Notes: generated by a model from the letters alone, not told the origin. DNA of 64,000 nt from Deltaproteobacteria bacterium (GCA_016200545.1 JACQEO010000063.1:39379-103378), one strand, 5' to 3'. Positions 54,882-63,638 are shown, counted from the stretch's first letter. Made by a program: numbers and translations.

Positions 54882-56033
54882 GTGGGAGACAGATTGAGAG
54901 GACTGTGCGACCAGTTTACCGAGCAGGGGTATGTGGGTCCCGTCAGGGTCCTGTCGCCGCAGCAATGCCGGCAGTTTCTGCTGTCCGTTAGCGACGCGGA
55001 CGGGAAACCCCCTCTGGATTGAGACCGCGGACATGCGGTCACCTCGCGGGCGTTCTACGACGTCGCGACGCACCCCGCCATCGTCGAGATCGTGGTCGAG
55101 CTGCTCGGCGAAGACGTCATCCTTTGGGGCGCCAGCATTCGGGATCGATCTCCCGGCGACGTCCATCCGTGGCACTCCGATATCGAGTCGTTGGATCCTT
55201 CGGGGAAGATCGTATCGGTGTGGATCGGTCTCGAGCACACCAGGCGGGACTCCTCCTTGTTGATCGTTCCGTACTCGCACCGATTCGGCTTGACCGTGCA
55301 ACAGATCAGGAGCCAGCTCGGCAAGCGTCGCGAGGAGACCACCAACGACGACATCGTCAGCTGGGCTCGGGATCGGAACGAACGAAGCCACCTATTGCAT
55401 ACGCACAGAGAAGAAGAGCTCAAGGTACTCCTCACTGGCGAGGTCGATCTCATATTCGGGGATGAGCGCAGGCGTCTGAAGGCCGGCCAGTTCGTCTACT
55501 ATCCAGCCGAGTTCGCCCACACGCTCGAGACGGTCAACGAGACTCCGGCGAACTACCTGACCTTCAAGTGGCACACTGATTCGACGGAGACCGGGGAGCA
55601 GCTTCCGTTCCGCATTTTCGACATCCCTGACGATGTGGAGGAGTCAGAGAGCAACGAAGGCTTTCGTCCACAGCTCCTTTTCGAAGGGCGCACGGCCTGC
55701 CTGCGAAAGTTCCATGGCCATTTCTCTACGCTCATGCCCGGGGCGGGCTACGACCCTCACGTCGACGCTCACGACGGGGCCATCGTCGTCCTGGAAGGCG
55801 AGGTCGAAACGGTCGGCGAACGCGTAGGGCCGCACGGTGTGATCTTCCATCCGGCAGGTGAGCTTCACGGCTTTCGGAACCCCGGTGCGGCGATCGCCAG
55901 GTACCTCGTGTTAGAATTTCAGGCCGGCCAGAATGCGCTGGAGACTTCCCACTCTCACGTCAGACCCGTCCGTCTGCAGCGCGTGAAAACGAGACTGAAG
56001 CAACTCCTGCATCGCTTCGGAAAGAGAATGTAG
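54882..56033 (+). pseudogene. PhyH dioxygenase-cupin fusion gene interrupted by one TGA
   Basis: A single frame runs from GTG 54882 to 56033 (383 codons) except for TGA at 55020-55022. Before it: LRGLCDQFTEQGYVG and QCRQFLLSVSDADGKPPLD. After it: DRGHAVTSRAFYDVATHPAI, then GEDVILWGASI and the Fe ligand motif HPWHSD of phytanoyl-CoA dioxygenase-type enzymes. Homologues I recall have PLDW at this point, so TGG (Trp) to TGA is the simplest explanation. The C-terminal ~200 residues are two cupin-like barrels (LLTGEVDLIFGD; DGAIVVLEGEVETVG). Internal GTG 55092 could still give a product, but without the N-terminal strand. Intact, it would be a 2-oxoglutarate/Fe(II) oxygenase. Confidence 0.8.
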
Positions 56034-56217
56034 GCGCTGAGCTCGTGGCGCCGAGGTCTACGTTGGCAGCCCGCGTCACGCACGTCTGTCCCGGGGCGAA
56101 GGTGGAAGGGCAAGGCGTGGAAAGAGGATAGAGCGTCGCGGGTTTTCCGTCAGCGTCGAGCAGCGCGACCGTGGTCGTCGCCGGCTTCGTGGCGAGGTTA
56201 CTGACCAGACATGCCAT
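55960..56217 (-). pseudogene. fragment of an exported-protein C-terminal domain
   Basis: The frame reads GERMACLVSNLATKPATTT, LLDADGKPATLYPLSTPCP and GQTCVTRAANVDLG. This resembles the cysteine-containing C-terminal modules (ACLVSN...C...C) of secreted proteins in this lineage. Only this module is present, and it runs into the 3' end of the PhyH-cupin gene on the other strand. It lies directly downstream of the outer-membrane barrel gene and is most likely a recombination remnant. Confidence 0.5.
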
Positions 56218-56246
56218 CCGCTCGCCGTTAGGAACGCCGTCACCGG

Positions 56247-57131
56247 CTAGAGGGCGTACGTCAATCCGAACCCGAAGGCGTAGCCGAGAAAGAGGATCTC
56301 GTTGTTGTCCTCGCCGCTGGTCTCGTGCTGCGAGAAGTACGTGTAACTGAAGCCGCCGTCGGCGAAGAGCTGCGGCGTGATCGCGTAGCGCACGCCCGCG
56401 AACACGTCGGCGTGGCCCTGCGCCAGCTTCACGGTACCGCCCTCGGTGCGCAGGCTGTCGAGCTTGGGCAGGAAGCCGCCGTCGACAATCGCGATCAGGC
56501 GCACCCGCGGGGCGATCGGGTACTCGCCGCGAAGTGACACTAGCGGCACGGGCAGCTCCTGCGCATAGAAATCCTCCTGCGTCTCGTGGCCGATCGTGGT
56601 CGGCGCGAGCGTGCCGTGCAGCTTGAAGTGCAGATAGACGAACGTCACCCCGGCGCCGCCCGCGAGCAGGGCGCCGTTCGGCTCACTGATGAACGCATGC
56701 TCGTAGAGGCCGGTGATCCGCGTGTACACGGGGCGGGACTGGAGGTGCGTGTCGCCGGCGAGCGTGGCGCCGTTGAAGGCGACGTCGCGGTCGAGCTGCG
56801 TGCCGCCCCAGAGAAAGCTGTAGTCGAGGCGCGCCCGCAAGGCGTCGCGGTCCGTGAGGTGCACGGCGGCGCCGACGTTCGCAACCTCGAAGGTATCGAT
56901 ACCGAGGTCCTTGCTGAACCGCAGCTTGTCGCCCGAGCGATCGAACTCGCCGACTTTCACGAACCCGCGTGGGACGCCAACCTGGCCGCCGAGCGAAATC
57001 TCCCAACGGGCGAATGCCCCCGAGCCGGGGGTCGTCGCCGAACCCGAGTCCGCGTCCGATTGCGCCGAGGCGACGACCGTCGGCGTCAGCAGTAGGACCG
57101 TGACGAACACCCACGCGTGAGCGTGTCGCAT
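56247..57131 (-). CDS. outer-membrane beta-barrel protein
   Basis: 294 residues with a signal peptide (MRHAHAWVFVTVLLLTPTVVASAQ). The mature part has alternating hydrophobic/aromatic strands typical of a small barrel (ARLDYSFLWGGTQL, VYTRITGLYEHAFI, VTFVYLHFKLHG, ADGGFSYTYFS) and ends FGFGLTYAL. The last residue is Leu rather than the usual Phe. It does not match OmpW or OmpA closely enough to name. It probably forms a porin-like or surface barrel. It is divergent from nothing nearby; the 57132-57450 stretch upstream holds gene debris. Confidence 0.78.
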   Translation of the reverse strand: MRHAHAWVFVTVLLLTPTVVASAQSDADSGSATTPGSGAFARWEISLGGQVGVPRGFVKVGEFDRSGDKLRFSKDLGIDTFEVANVGAAVHLTDRDALRARLDYSFLWGGTQLDRDVAFNGATLAGDTHLQSRPVYTRITGLYEHAFISEPNGALLAGGAGVTFVYLHFKLHGTLAPTTIGHETQEDFYAQELPVPLVSLRGEYPIAPRVRLIAIVDGGFLPKLDSLRTEGGTVKLAQGHADVFAGVRYAITPQLFADGGFSYTYFSQHETSGEDNNEILFLGYAFGFGLTYAL

Positions 57132-57450
57132 GCTCCGTCCCTGGCCTTTCTTCGTCGCGACGAAGCGGCCGGCGCGCCTGCGGCCGCACCACGCTCGCGA
57201 CGATCTCGATGGAGACCGATCTCGCGCGCCAGCGAGACGCTACGCCGGTTGCGACAGGTCGTCCAGCAGGGGGTTGATAGAACACTACAGCTGCGTTTTC
57301 GCCTGGGCTGGCGACATATCCGCCAATCTCGAGGAGCGTAGCTCGAGGCGGCCGATGCCGCAGCATTTCGGTGCGCCGTCCTCCCGGGGCCAGGCAGCGC
57401 CCGAACGTGCCGCCGGTGTCTTGCGCCAGCACGCCGTAGCGTCGCGTCAG
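57132..57450. other. gene-free stretch with debris
   Basis: No gene. The upstream part should hold the promoter of the barrel gene; I see no clear boxes. Bases 57371-57444 are a decayed copy of part of the hydrolase gene at 58156-59034. Confidence 0.5.
57371..57444 (-). pseudogene. decayed duplicate of a hydrolase segment
   Basis: This ~74-bp segment matches 58653-58725 with about seven differences and a short indel. On the minus strand it still reads LAQDTGGTFGRCLAPGG, compared with LAQDTGGTFARCLALED in the intact gene. It marks a local duplication around the nucleophile elbow. Confidence 0.75.
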
Positions 57451-58098
57451 CTACTCCTTCAGGTGCGTGACGGTGAGGACGTTCGAGCTTTCCGGCAGTT
57501 CGACCGTGAGGCCATCGTCGCCGAGGATCCAGCCGTCGGGACGAACCCGCGACACGCCACGCACGAACACCAGTTCAGCGATACGATTGGACGGGGGTGG
57601 GTTCAGGTGAGAGAGGACGAGAAGCCGGACGCCTGCCGCATTGGCAACCTCCGCCGCCTGCACCGGCGTCGTGTGGTAGCTCGGGATGTCGTGCATGATC
57701 TTGACGATGCGCTCGCGGCCGATGGCGGCCGCGGCGTCGCCGATCGCCGCCACGATATGATTGGCTTGCGCTTCGTGGACGAGGACATCGGCGCCGTGAG
57801 CGGCGGCAACGAGCCCCGGACTCTTCACCGTGTCCCCGCTCACCACCACCGAGCGGCCTCGGTAGTCGAAGCGATACCCGTAGGCAGGGACGACGGGTCG
57901 ATGATCGACCGGGAACGCGGTGATGCGGAGGCCGCCTTCCTCGACGACGAGCACGGGTTCCGCGCCTTCCGTGACGTCGATCGGCCGCGCCTGCATGTGG
58001 GCGGTGGATTCCGGTAGGAAGTCCGCGCCGTGGTGTGCGATGCGGTAACGCGTATCGAGCGCGTACGCTTCGTCGAAGCCCGCGACGACTGCAGTCAC
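57451..58098 (-). CDS. metallo-beta-lactamase-fold protein lacking its N-terminal metal motif
   Basis: 215 residues from GTG 58098. It matches the C-terminal two thirds of RNase Z/arylsulfatase-like MBL proteins: YALDTRYRIAHHG, VVVSGDTVKSPGL (metal-binding Asp), ADVLVHEAQANHI, and VLSHLNPP (metal-binding His). The HxHxDH motif that supplies half of the metal ligands should lie ~50 residues before the first Met and is absent. The gene thus appears 5'-truncated, next to a duplicated hydrolase fragment. A product may be made but is unlikely to be an active hydrolase. Confidence 0.72.
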   Translation of the reverse strand: MTAVVAGFDEAYALDTRYRIAHHGADFLPESTAHMQARPIDVTEGAEPVLVVEEGGLRITAFPVDHRPVVPAYGYRFDYRGRSVVVSGDTVKSPGLVAAAHGADVLVHEAQANHIVAAIGDAAAAIGRERIVKIMHDIPSYHTTPVQAAEVANAAGVRLLVLSHLNPPPSNRIAELVFVRGVSRVRPDGWILGDDGLTVELPESSNVLTVTHLKE

Positions 58099-58155
58099 GG
58101 CTCGTCTGAGGCGTCAGTAGTTCCTTGTGTCCCTCACCCGCGCACGGTCGGGACT

Positions 58156-59034
58156 TCAGCCGAGGAAGTCGCGCACGAGACGCGCGACCTCGGCCGGCTT
58201 CTCCTCGTGGACGAGCAGGCGCGCGCCCGGAATCTCCGCGAGGCGTGCGTCGGGGAGCTGCTTGACCATCGCGCGCGCCCGCTCGACCGGAAACGTCGGG
58301 TCCTCGGCGCCCCAGATCAGCTGCATCGGCATCGTGAGGCGCGCGTGGTCGTGCTCGAGGGCATCGACCGGCTCCCACGTCGCGCCGCGGAGATAGCGGC
58401 GCATGCCGTCCATACGGAGCGGCGAGTGCAGCAAGGGCTCGACGACGTACTCGTGAAAGTCGCCCTCGATGAGCCGCATGTCGGTGAAGCAGCCGCCGAA
58501 TCCCAGGGGAGAGCGGAGATAGAGATTGGAGCGCAGCAGCAGGCCGAAGACCGTCAGGGTGCCGGGGAGCAGCATCAAGAATTGGTAGAACGGGATCCAC
58601 GGCGGCCGATGCTTGGGGATCTCGGTGTTGATCAAGACGAGCTTGTCGATCCGTGCGCCGTCCTCCAAGGCCAGGCAGCGCGCGAACGTACCGCCGGTGT
58701 CCTGCGCCAGCACGCTGTAGCGTTCGAGACCGAGACGATCGACCAGCGCCTTCAACGTGCGTCCTTGCCCCGGGAAGCTGAAGTCGGTGGCGTCCGTCCA
58801 CTCCGAGTCGCCCATGCCGGGGAGATCCGGAACGTAGCAGGTGTAGCGCTCTGCGAGCGCCGGCAACACCTTCCGCCACGTGAACCCGGATAACGGGAAG
58901 CCGTGCACGAGGAGGAGCGGCGGCCCGCTTCCGAAGCGACGATACGGGAGCCGCGCGGTGCCGGTGTCCTGTTTCTGCACCGGCGCAGCGAAGAAGAAGC
59001 GCGTGCTTTCTTCAGCCATCGTCTGCGTCGTCAC
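58156..59034 (-). CDS. haloalkane dehalogenase-like alpha/beta hydrolase
   Basis: About 292 residues from GTG 59034, overlapping the upstream stop as GTGA; ATG 59019 is the alternative. It has the oxyanion segment LLLVHGFPLSGFTW and the nucleophile elbow LAQDTGGTF, where the nucleophile is Asp rather than Ser. That is the pattern of haloalkane dehalogenases and epoxide hydrolases, although the usual Trp after Asp is Thr. IWGAEDPTFP follows; the expected general-base His is in LLVHEEKP. Coupling to a molybdopterin oxidoreductase suggests a degradation pathway. Substrate unknown. Confidence 0.83.
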   Translation of the reverse strand: MTTQTMAEESTRFFFAAPVQKQDTGTARLPYRRFGSGPPLLLVHGFPLSGFTWRKVLPALAERYTCYVPDLPGMGDSEWTDATDFSFPGQGRTLKALVDRLGLERYSVLAQDTGGTFARCLALEDGARIDKLVLINTEIPKHRPPWIPFYQFLMLLPGTLTVFGLLLRSNLYLRSPLGFGGCFTDMRLIEGDFHEYVVEPLLHSPLRMDGMRRYLRGATWEPVDALEHDHARLTMPMQLIWGAEDPTFPVERARAMVKQLPDARLAEIPGARLLVHEEKPAEVARLVRDFLG

Positions 59035-61169
59035 GCGGCGCACGGGCCGAGCTGTACCGGCACCCCGTTCAGGATCGACTGGCCGATGATCGGCTCGACG
59101 ATCGCGTCGTCGACCCAGTCGTTGGCCGACACGCCCGGATGGCCGCCGGCGACCTTCTGCCACGGGGCGCTGTCGGCGTGGCCCCAGCCGTGCGGCAGGC
59201 TGACGACACCCGGGCGCATCTCGTCGGTCACGGCGACCCGCACCTCACCGCGGTGGACGCGGCTTTCCAAGATCGCCATCTCGCCGTCACGAACCTGGTA
59301 GCGGGAGGCATCCTCGGGATGGACGTAGAGCACGCAGCGCTCGCGACCCGACATCAGCGCGGGCACGTTGTGCATCCAGGAGTTGTTGCTGCGGAGCTCG
59401 CGCCGGCCGATCAGCACGAGACCGTTCGTGCCGGCTTTCGTGTCGAGATCGCGCTCGAGCCCGGCCATCGCCTCCAGCATGCAAGGCGAGACGAGATGAA
59501 TGCGCCGGTCGGAGTGGAACAGGCGCTGCGCGATGCCGGGCCGCAGCGCACCGAGGTCGATCCCGTGGGGCGCGGCTTTGAGCTTCGCGAGGTTGAGACC
59601 GTCCGACCACGGGAGGAAGCGGTCGCCGTAGGGTCCGAAGCGTAGCAGCAGATTGAGGAAGCCGGTCGGCGTCCAGCGCACCCCGAGCGGGCGCAGCCAG
59701 CCGAGCAGCCGATCGAGCCAGGGCTCGCCCAACGCGCCACCGCCGAGCCGCTCGGTCAGCGCGAGCAGGATCTCCCAGTCGGCGAGCTCGCCCTCACCGC
59801 GTTCGACGACGGGCGGCGACCAGCGCGCGATGTTACGCACCGCGACGGCGTTGAACAACAGATCGATGTGATCCTCGGCCAGGTTCCAGCAGGGCGGGAG
59901 GATGACGTCGGCGTGACGCGTCGTCTCGTTGATGTAGATGTCGATCGACACCATGAAGTCGAGCGTGTCGAGGGCCGCGGCGACGCGTTGCCCGTTGGGC
60001 ACGGAGAGCACGGGATTGCCGGCGAAGGTCACCATCGCGCGGATCTGGCCGTCGCCCGGGGTCTCGATCTCGTCGGCGAGCACGGCCGACGGGAGATCGC
60101 CGAGCGTCTCGGGTAGGCCGCGGACGCGGCTCCGCCAGCGATCGCGCCCGTCGAGCCCGCTCATGCGCGCGACGCGGCCGAGGTCGAAGGCCGGGGTCGT
60201 GAACATCGGCCCGCCCTCGCGACCGAGCTGTCCGGTGACGATGTTGAGCAGGTCGGTGGCGAAGGTCGCGAGCGTCGCGTGCGGACCGACGCAGACCCCG
60301 ACGCGCGAGTAGCAGACTGCCGAGCGGGCGTCGGCGAACTCGAGTGCCAGGCGCGCGATGGTGTCGGCCGCGACGCCCGTCATGCCCGCCACGCGCGCGG
60401 GCGTGAACGCCGCCATGCGCCGCTCGATCTCCGCCCAGCCGCTCGTCGTGCTCTCGAGAAACGGCCGGTCGATGCGCCCGCGCTCGACGAGGACCTGCAC
60501 CATCGCGAGCAGGAGCGCCGCATCGCCGCCCGGACGGATCGCGACGTGCTCGTCCGCCTCCTTCGCCGTCTCGGTGCGGCGCGGGTCGACGACCACGACC
60601 TTGCCGCCGCGTTCGCGCACCGCACGCAGCCGCCGCCGCATGTCGGGCGCCGTCATGACGCTGCCGTTCGAGACGATCGGGTTGGCGCCGAGGCAGAGGA
60701 AGTAGTCGGTCCGGTCGATGTCGGGGATGGGAATCGAGATCGACGAGCCGTACAGCTCGTAGGAGGTCACGATACGCGGATTGGCGTCCTGCGAGCCTGA
60801 GCTGAAGCGGTTCCGGGTCCCGAGCGCCTTCGTGAACGCACTGAGCATCAAGAGCGCGCCGTGGTTGTTCCCGGTCGGATTGCCCCAATAGAAGCCGATC
60901 GCGTCGCGCCCGTGGCGCGCGCGGATCTCGCTGAGGCGGCTCGCGACGAGATCGAACGCCGCGTCCCACGAGATCTCCTCGAATTCACCCGCGGCGTTCC
61001 GCCGCACCGGCCGCCGCAGCCGGTCCGGGTCCGCGTGGATGTCGGCGATGGCGATCCCCTTCGGGCAGACGTAGCCCTGCGAGAAGACGTCGTCGTCGTC
61101 GGGACGGACGGACAGGATCTGGTTGTCCTCGACCTCGAACTTGAGCCCGCAGGTCGCCTCGCAGACCAT
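59031..61169 (-). CDS. molybdopterin oxidoreductase, N-terminally clipped
   Basis: 712 residues, a bis-MGD enzyme of the DMSO reductase/formate dehydrogenase superfamily. It keeps GYVCPKGIAIADI (last Fe-S Cys), the RRPVRRNAAGEFEEISWDAA-type segment, GGKVVVVDPRRTETAKEAD, and the MPT-binding C-terminus with LPHGWGHAD. The N-terminus reads MVCEATCG. Family members have C-x2-C-x3-C here (CPLCEATCG), so the first cysteine ligand and upstream residues are lost, with Arg in its place. The loss coincides with a fusion point to a truncated hydrolase. A 4Fe-4S cluster could assemble only with three Cys; function is doubtful. It precedes the dehalogenase-like gene, overlapping by GTGA. Confidence 0.85.
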   Translation of the reverse strand: MVCEATCGLKFEVEDNQILSVRPDDDDVFSQGYVCPKGIAIADIHADPDRLRRPVRRNAAGEFEEISWDAAFDLVASRLSEIRARHGRDAIGFYWGNPTGNNHGALLMLSAFTKALGTRNRFSSGSQDANPRIVTSYELYGSSISIPIPDIDRTDYFLCLGANPIVSNGSVMTAPDMRRRLRAVRERGGKVVVVDPRRTETAKEADEHVAIRPGGDAALLLAMVQVLVERGRIDRPFLESTTSGWAEIERRMAAFTPARVAGMTGVAADTIARLALEFADARSAVCYSRVGVCVGPHATLATFATDLLNIVTGQLGREGGPMFTTPAFDLGRVARMSGLDGRDRWRSRVRGLPETLGDLPSAVLADEIETPGDGQIRAMVTFAGNPVLSVPNGQRVAAALDTLDFMVSIDIYINETTRHADVILPPCWNLAEDHIDLLFNAVAVRNIARWSPPVVERGEGELADWEILLALTERLGGGALGEPWLDRLLGWLRPLGVRWTPTGFLNLLLRFGPYGDRFLPWSDGLNLAKLKAAPHGIDLGALRPGIAQRLFHSDRRIHLVSPCMLEAMAGLERDLDTKAGTNGLVLIGRRELRSNNSWMHNVPALMSGRERCVLYVHPEDASRYQVRDGEMAILESRVHRGEVRVAVTDEMRPGVVSLPHGWGHADSAPWQKVAGGHPGVSANDWVDDAIVEPIIGQSILNGVPVQLGPCAA

Positions 61170-61675
61170 GCGCCGCGGGTGCCGCTGGAGAAGAATCGCG
61201 CCATGGCGGCCACGACGGTGCGCGCCAAGATATCGTCCGCGGCGGCGAGTCCGCCCGGGTTCTCAAGAACTAGCGCCCGCACGCGGTCCGGGTACGTCGC
61301 TGCATAGCGAATCGCTGCGGCCCCCCCGATCGAATTGCCGAGCAGAATCGGTTGTTCGACGCCGAGCGCGTCGACGAATTCGGCGAGCAGGCTCGCATAG
61401 CGCTTGGCGCTCGCCGGCATTCGGTCTGGTCCGGAGTTTCCTTGTCCGGGCCAGTCCAACGCGAGCACGCGATAGCGGCCGCGCAGTTTCTCGCGGATCC
61501 GTGCGAAGTCCCGTGCACCGTGGCCGATGGCGTGCAGGCACACCACGGACGGTCCAGTCCCCTCGTCGTCGAACGCCAACGTGACGCCGTCCACGGTGAC
61601 CTTCCTCCACGGCGCCGTCGCACCCAAGGCCCCCCGAGCGCGAGCCTCGTTAGCTCCTCGCGCCGCGGTGGTCAT
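61170..61675 (-). pseudogene. alpha/beta hydrolase, 3'-truncated
   Basis: From ATG 61675 the frame reads VTVDGVTLAFDDEGTGPS, VVCLHAIGHGARDF, VLALDWPGQGNSGP, and the nucleophile elbow LLGNSIGGAAAIRYA. It continues to AMARFFSSGTRGAW and then enters the molybdopterin gene out of frame. The catalytic acid and His (last ~110 residues) are missing. The junction near 61165-61175 is the deletion scar shared with the clipped molybdopterin enzyme. Its ATG overlaps the upstream stop (ATGA), so it was once the second gene of this operon. Confidence 0.8.
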
Positions 61676-61983
61676 CGGCGCACCGCCATGCGCGCCCCCT
61701 CGGTAGCCCGCCAGTCAGTGAGCCGCCGTACGAGCAGGAGCGGACCGACGAGGAGAAATATCGGGCGCGAGGTGAACTGTGGTGGTGTCCCTTCGATGGC
61801 ATGCCCGATGAACTGAAGCCCCCAGCCGGCAACAAAGAGCGCTGCGCTCATCCAGGGAGCGACGGGGAAGGTGACGAGCGAGCCGAGAATGACCGGGGTT
61901 CCTAGCGCATGCAGCAGTCGGTTGGCGGGATGTTGGTGGATGGCTTCGTAGGCTTCGACGGTTGCGCGATCGATGAGTGCCAT
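61672..61983 (-). CDS. Mpo1-like/DUF962 membrane protein
   Basis: 103 residues with GAGGAAG before ATG 61983. It has the family pattern HQHPANRLLHALGTPVILG, WGLQFIGHAIEG, and FTSRPIFLLVGPLLLV, with conserved His residues between short membrane helices. Yeast Mpo1, which belongs to this family, is an Fe(II) dioxygenase acting on 2-hydroxy fatty acids; bacterial members are uncharacterised. First gene of the minus-strand operon under the divergent TetR at 62058. Confidence 0.83.
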   Translation of the reverse strand: MALIDRATVEAYEAIHQHPANRLLHALGTPVILGSLVTFPVAPWMSAALFVAGWGLQFIGHAIEGTPPQFTSRPIFLLVGPLLLVRRLTDWRATEGARMAVRR

Positions 61984-62002
61984 GATCGACTTCCTCGAGT
62001 AA

Positions 62003-62027
62003 TGATATAGATATCACTATCGATATC
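62003..62027. promoter_or_regulatory. AT-rich operator-like palindromes between divergent genes
   Basis: GATATC occurs at 62010-62015 and 62022-62027, separated by ACTATC, with TGATATA just before. The cluster is an AT-rich island in a GC-rich window between the TetR gene and the operon it faces. It is the likely TetR binding site and promoter region. Confidence 0.55.
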
Positions 62028-62057
62028 CGATTGCAACCGTGCTAATGGTGGATCGTG

Positions 62058-62726
62058 ATGAGGTCCCTACGAGTCGCTGCCATCCAAGAGGTCGTCGCGC
62101 CCCCAGCATTTCGAGGGGGGGTCCTCAGGCATGGCCGTCCCCGGCGAGGCACTCCGGAGGAAACCCGGGCGCGGCTCGTGGCCGCCGCCGCGCGCGAGTT
62201 CAACCGCGTGGGCTATGATGGCACCGATTCGAACCGGCTTGCTCGCGCGGCAGGTTACGCGCCCGGCACCTTCTACAAGCACTTCGTCGACAAGCGCGCC
62301 ATCTTCCTCGAGGCGTACCAGGCCTGGGTCACGACGGAGTGGGCTGCCATCGACCGGGTCTTCCGTCAGCACAGAGACCCTCGAGAACACGCGACCCGCA
62401 TCGTGGACATGGTCGTCGCGCATCACCGTCGCTGGCGGGGACTGCGTGCCAGTCTCCGAGCTCTGGTTGCCAGAGATCGCGTCGCACGCGCCTTCTATCG
62501 CCGTCAGCGCCGTCGCCAGTTGGAGCTGCTTTCTGCACTTCGGGCTGCACGCAGCGGTCGTCGAAGACCGTGCGAAGACGACGCGATCCTCCTCTATACG
62601 CTGGAACGCGTCTGCGACGCCCTAGCCGACGGAGAGCTCCCCGACCTTGGTCTCGGTGCCGGGCCGACCATCGCGTGCTTGCGGGCGATCGTTGCGCGCC
62701 ACATTCATACCGCGCGTACATCGTGA
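62058..62726 (+). CDS. TetR-family transcriptional regulator
   Basis: About 222 residues from ATG 62058 (GTG 62055 is equivalent). A ~30-residue N-terminal extension precedes a standard helix-turn-helix (ARLVAAAAREFNRVGYDG, then AAGYAPGTFYKHFVDKRAIF). The C-terminal domain is Arg-rich, ending in a helix with ILLYTLERVCDALADGEL. It is divergent from the Mpo1-like gene over GATATC palindromes and probably represses the operon that runs down to 58156. Confidence 0.88.
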   Translation: MRSLRVAAIQEVVAPPAFRGGVLRHGRPRRGTPEETRARLVAAAAREFNRVGYDGTDSNRLARAAGYAPGTFYKHFVDKRAIFLEAYQAWVTTEWAAIDRVFRQHRDPREHATRIVDMVVAHHRRWRGLRASLRALVARDRVARAFYRRQRRRQLELLSALRAARSGRRRPCEDDAILLYTLERVCDALADGELPDLGLGAGPTIACLRAIVARHIHTARTS

Positions 62727-62877
62727 CGCGAGCCGGGGTCGCCACCTTCGCCGATTCGGTGGAGTCGATCGAATACGCGCGCAAGCCGGTGCAGTAGCTG
62801 GGACGAGGCTTCATGGTCTGGGCGCTGATGACAAACACGGCTGGCGCCGACGTCCGTCGTTGAGCGCACGGTCGCCG

Positions 62878-63534
62878 TCAACGGTGCCGCCGCCGCTTCG
62901 GAGCTTGCACGCCGCCGCCGCGAGGGTCGGCGCGCTCTCGCTTCGTAGAAACGAGTCCGGCGAGCGCCGCCCGAAACGCAAGAGCCCAGCGACGATTCAC
63001 GGATGCCTCGGACGTGCCGAGCCAACCAGCGGTCTCCTGCGCCGCCAGCCCGTGCGCGAGCGCGACGAGTACGTGAGCGATGTCGGTCTCGTCGCCCACC
63101 AGGAGGCCGGCGTCGATGGAGCGTCGCACGTGCCCAACGATGAATTGCCTGACCGAGCTGGCAGCACGGAGCTCTTCGGGCCCTGGGTCGAAGTCGGCGA
63201 ACGGCCGCGAGAACATCACCGCGGCCAGCGTCGGGTGCTCACGGACGAACGCGCGGAAGATCTCGATGACGCGAACCAGGTCGGCGCGTGGATCGCCGGA
63301 TTCCTCGAGCCGGTCGAAACGGCACCGTAGCTGGCGGAAGCCCTCGAAGAACACCTCGCGGACGAGCCCAGCCTTGTCGCCGAAGAGCTCGTAGACGGCC
63401 GGTGGGGACGTGTTCGCCTCCTGCGCGACCTTGCGCGTGGTGAACCCCGCCACGCCCTCGTTGGCTAGCATCGCGACGGCCGCCTGCAGGAGGCGGTCGC
63501 GCAGTTCCGGCGTGCGCTGCTTCGCTCTCGGCAC
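62878..63534 (-). CDS. TetR-family transcriptional regulator
   Basis: 218 residues. Helix-turn-helix LLQAAVAMLANEGVAGF ... ANTSPPAVYELFGDKAGLV (about 15-60). The C-terminal region (FRAFVREHPTLAAVMFSRPF, AHVLVALAHGLAAQETAGWL) matches the TetR_C WHG-type ligand domain (AHGLAAQE). Its neighbours are a hydrolase remnant downstream in the same orientation (upstream in the transcript sense) and the 62058 regulator, which is convergent. Target unknown. Confidence 0.88.
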   Translation of the reverse strand: MPRAKQRTPELRDRLLQAAVAMLANEGVAGFTTRKVAQEANTSPPAVYELFGDKAGLVREVFFEGFRQLRCRFDRLEESGDPRADLVRVIEIFRAFVREHPTLAAVMFSRPFADFDPGPEELRAASSVRQFIVGHVRRSIDAGLLVGDETDIAHVLVALAHGLAAQETAGWLGTSEASVNRRWALAFRAALAGLVSTKRERADPRGGGVQAPKRRRHR

Positions 63535-63638
63535 GCGGGGATTCTAGCGGTGCACCGGTCGCGCCGCCGCACGACACGTCACGCGGACGCGCCGAGTCAC
63601 GTGAACGCGACCCCCGGCTACCTGGCGATTCCTCTTCC

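Noticed and set aside
55020..55022. TGA as selenocysteine or reassigned Trp codon
   Set aside because: The expected residue is Trp, not Cys, and I saw no SECIS-like hairpin. TGA is the normal stop of many genes here, so reassignment does not fit.
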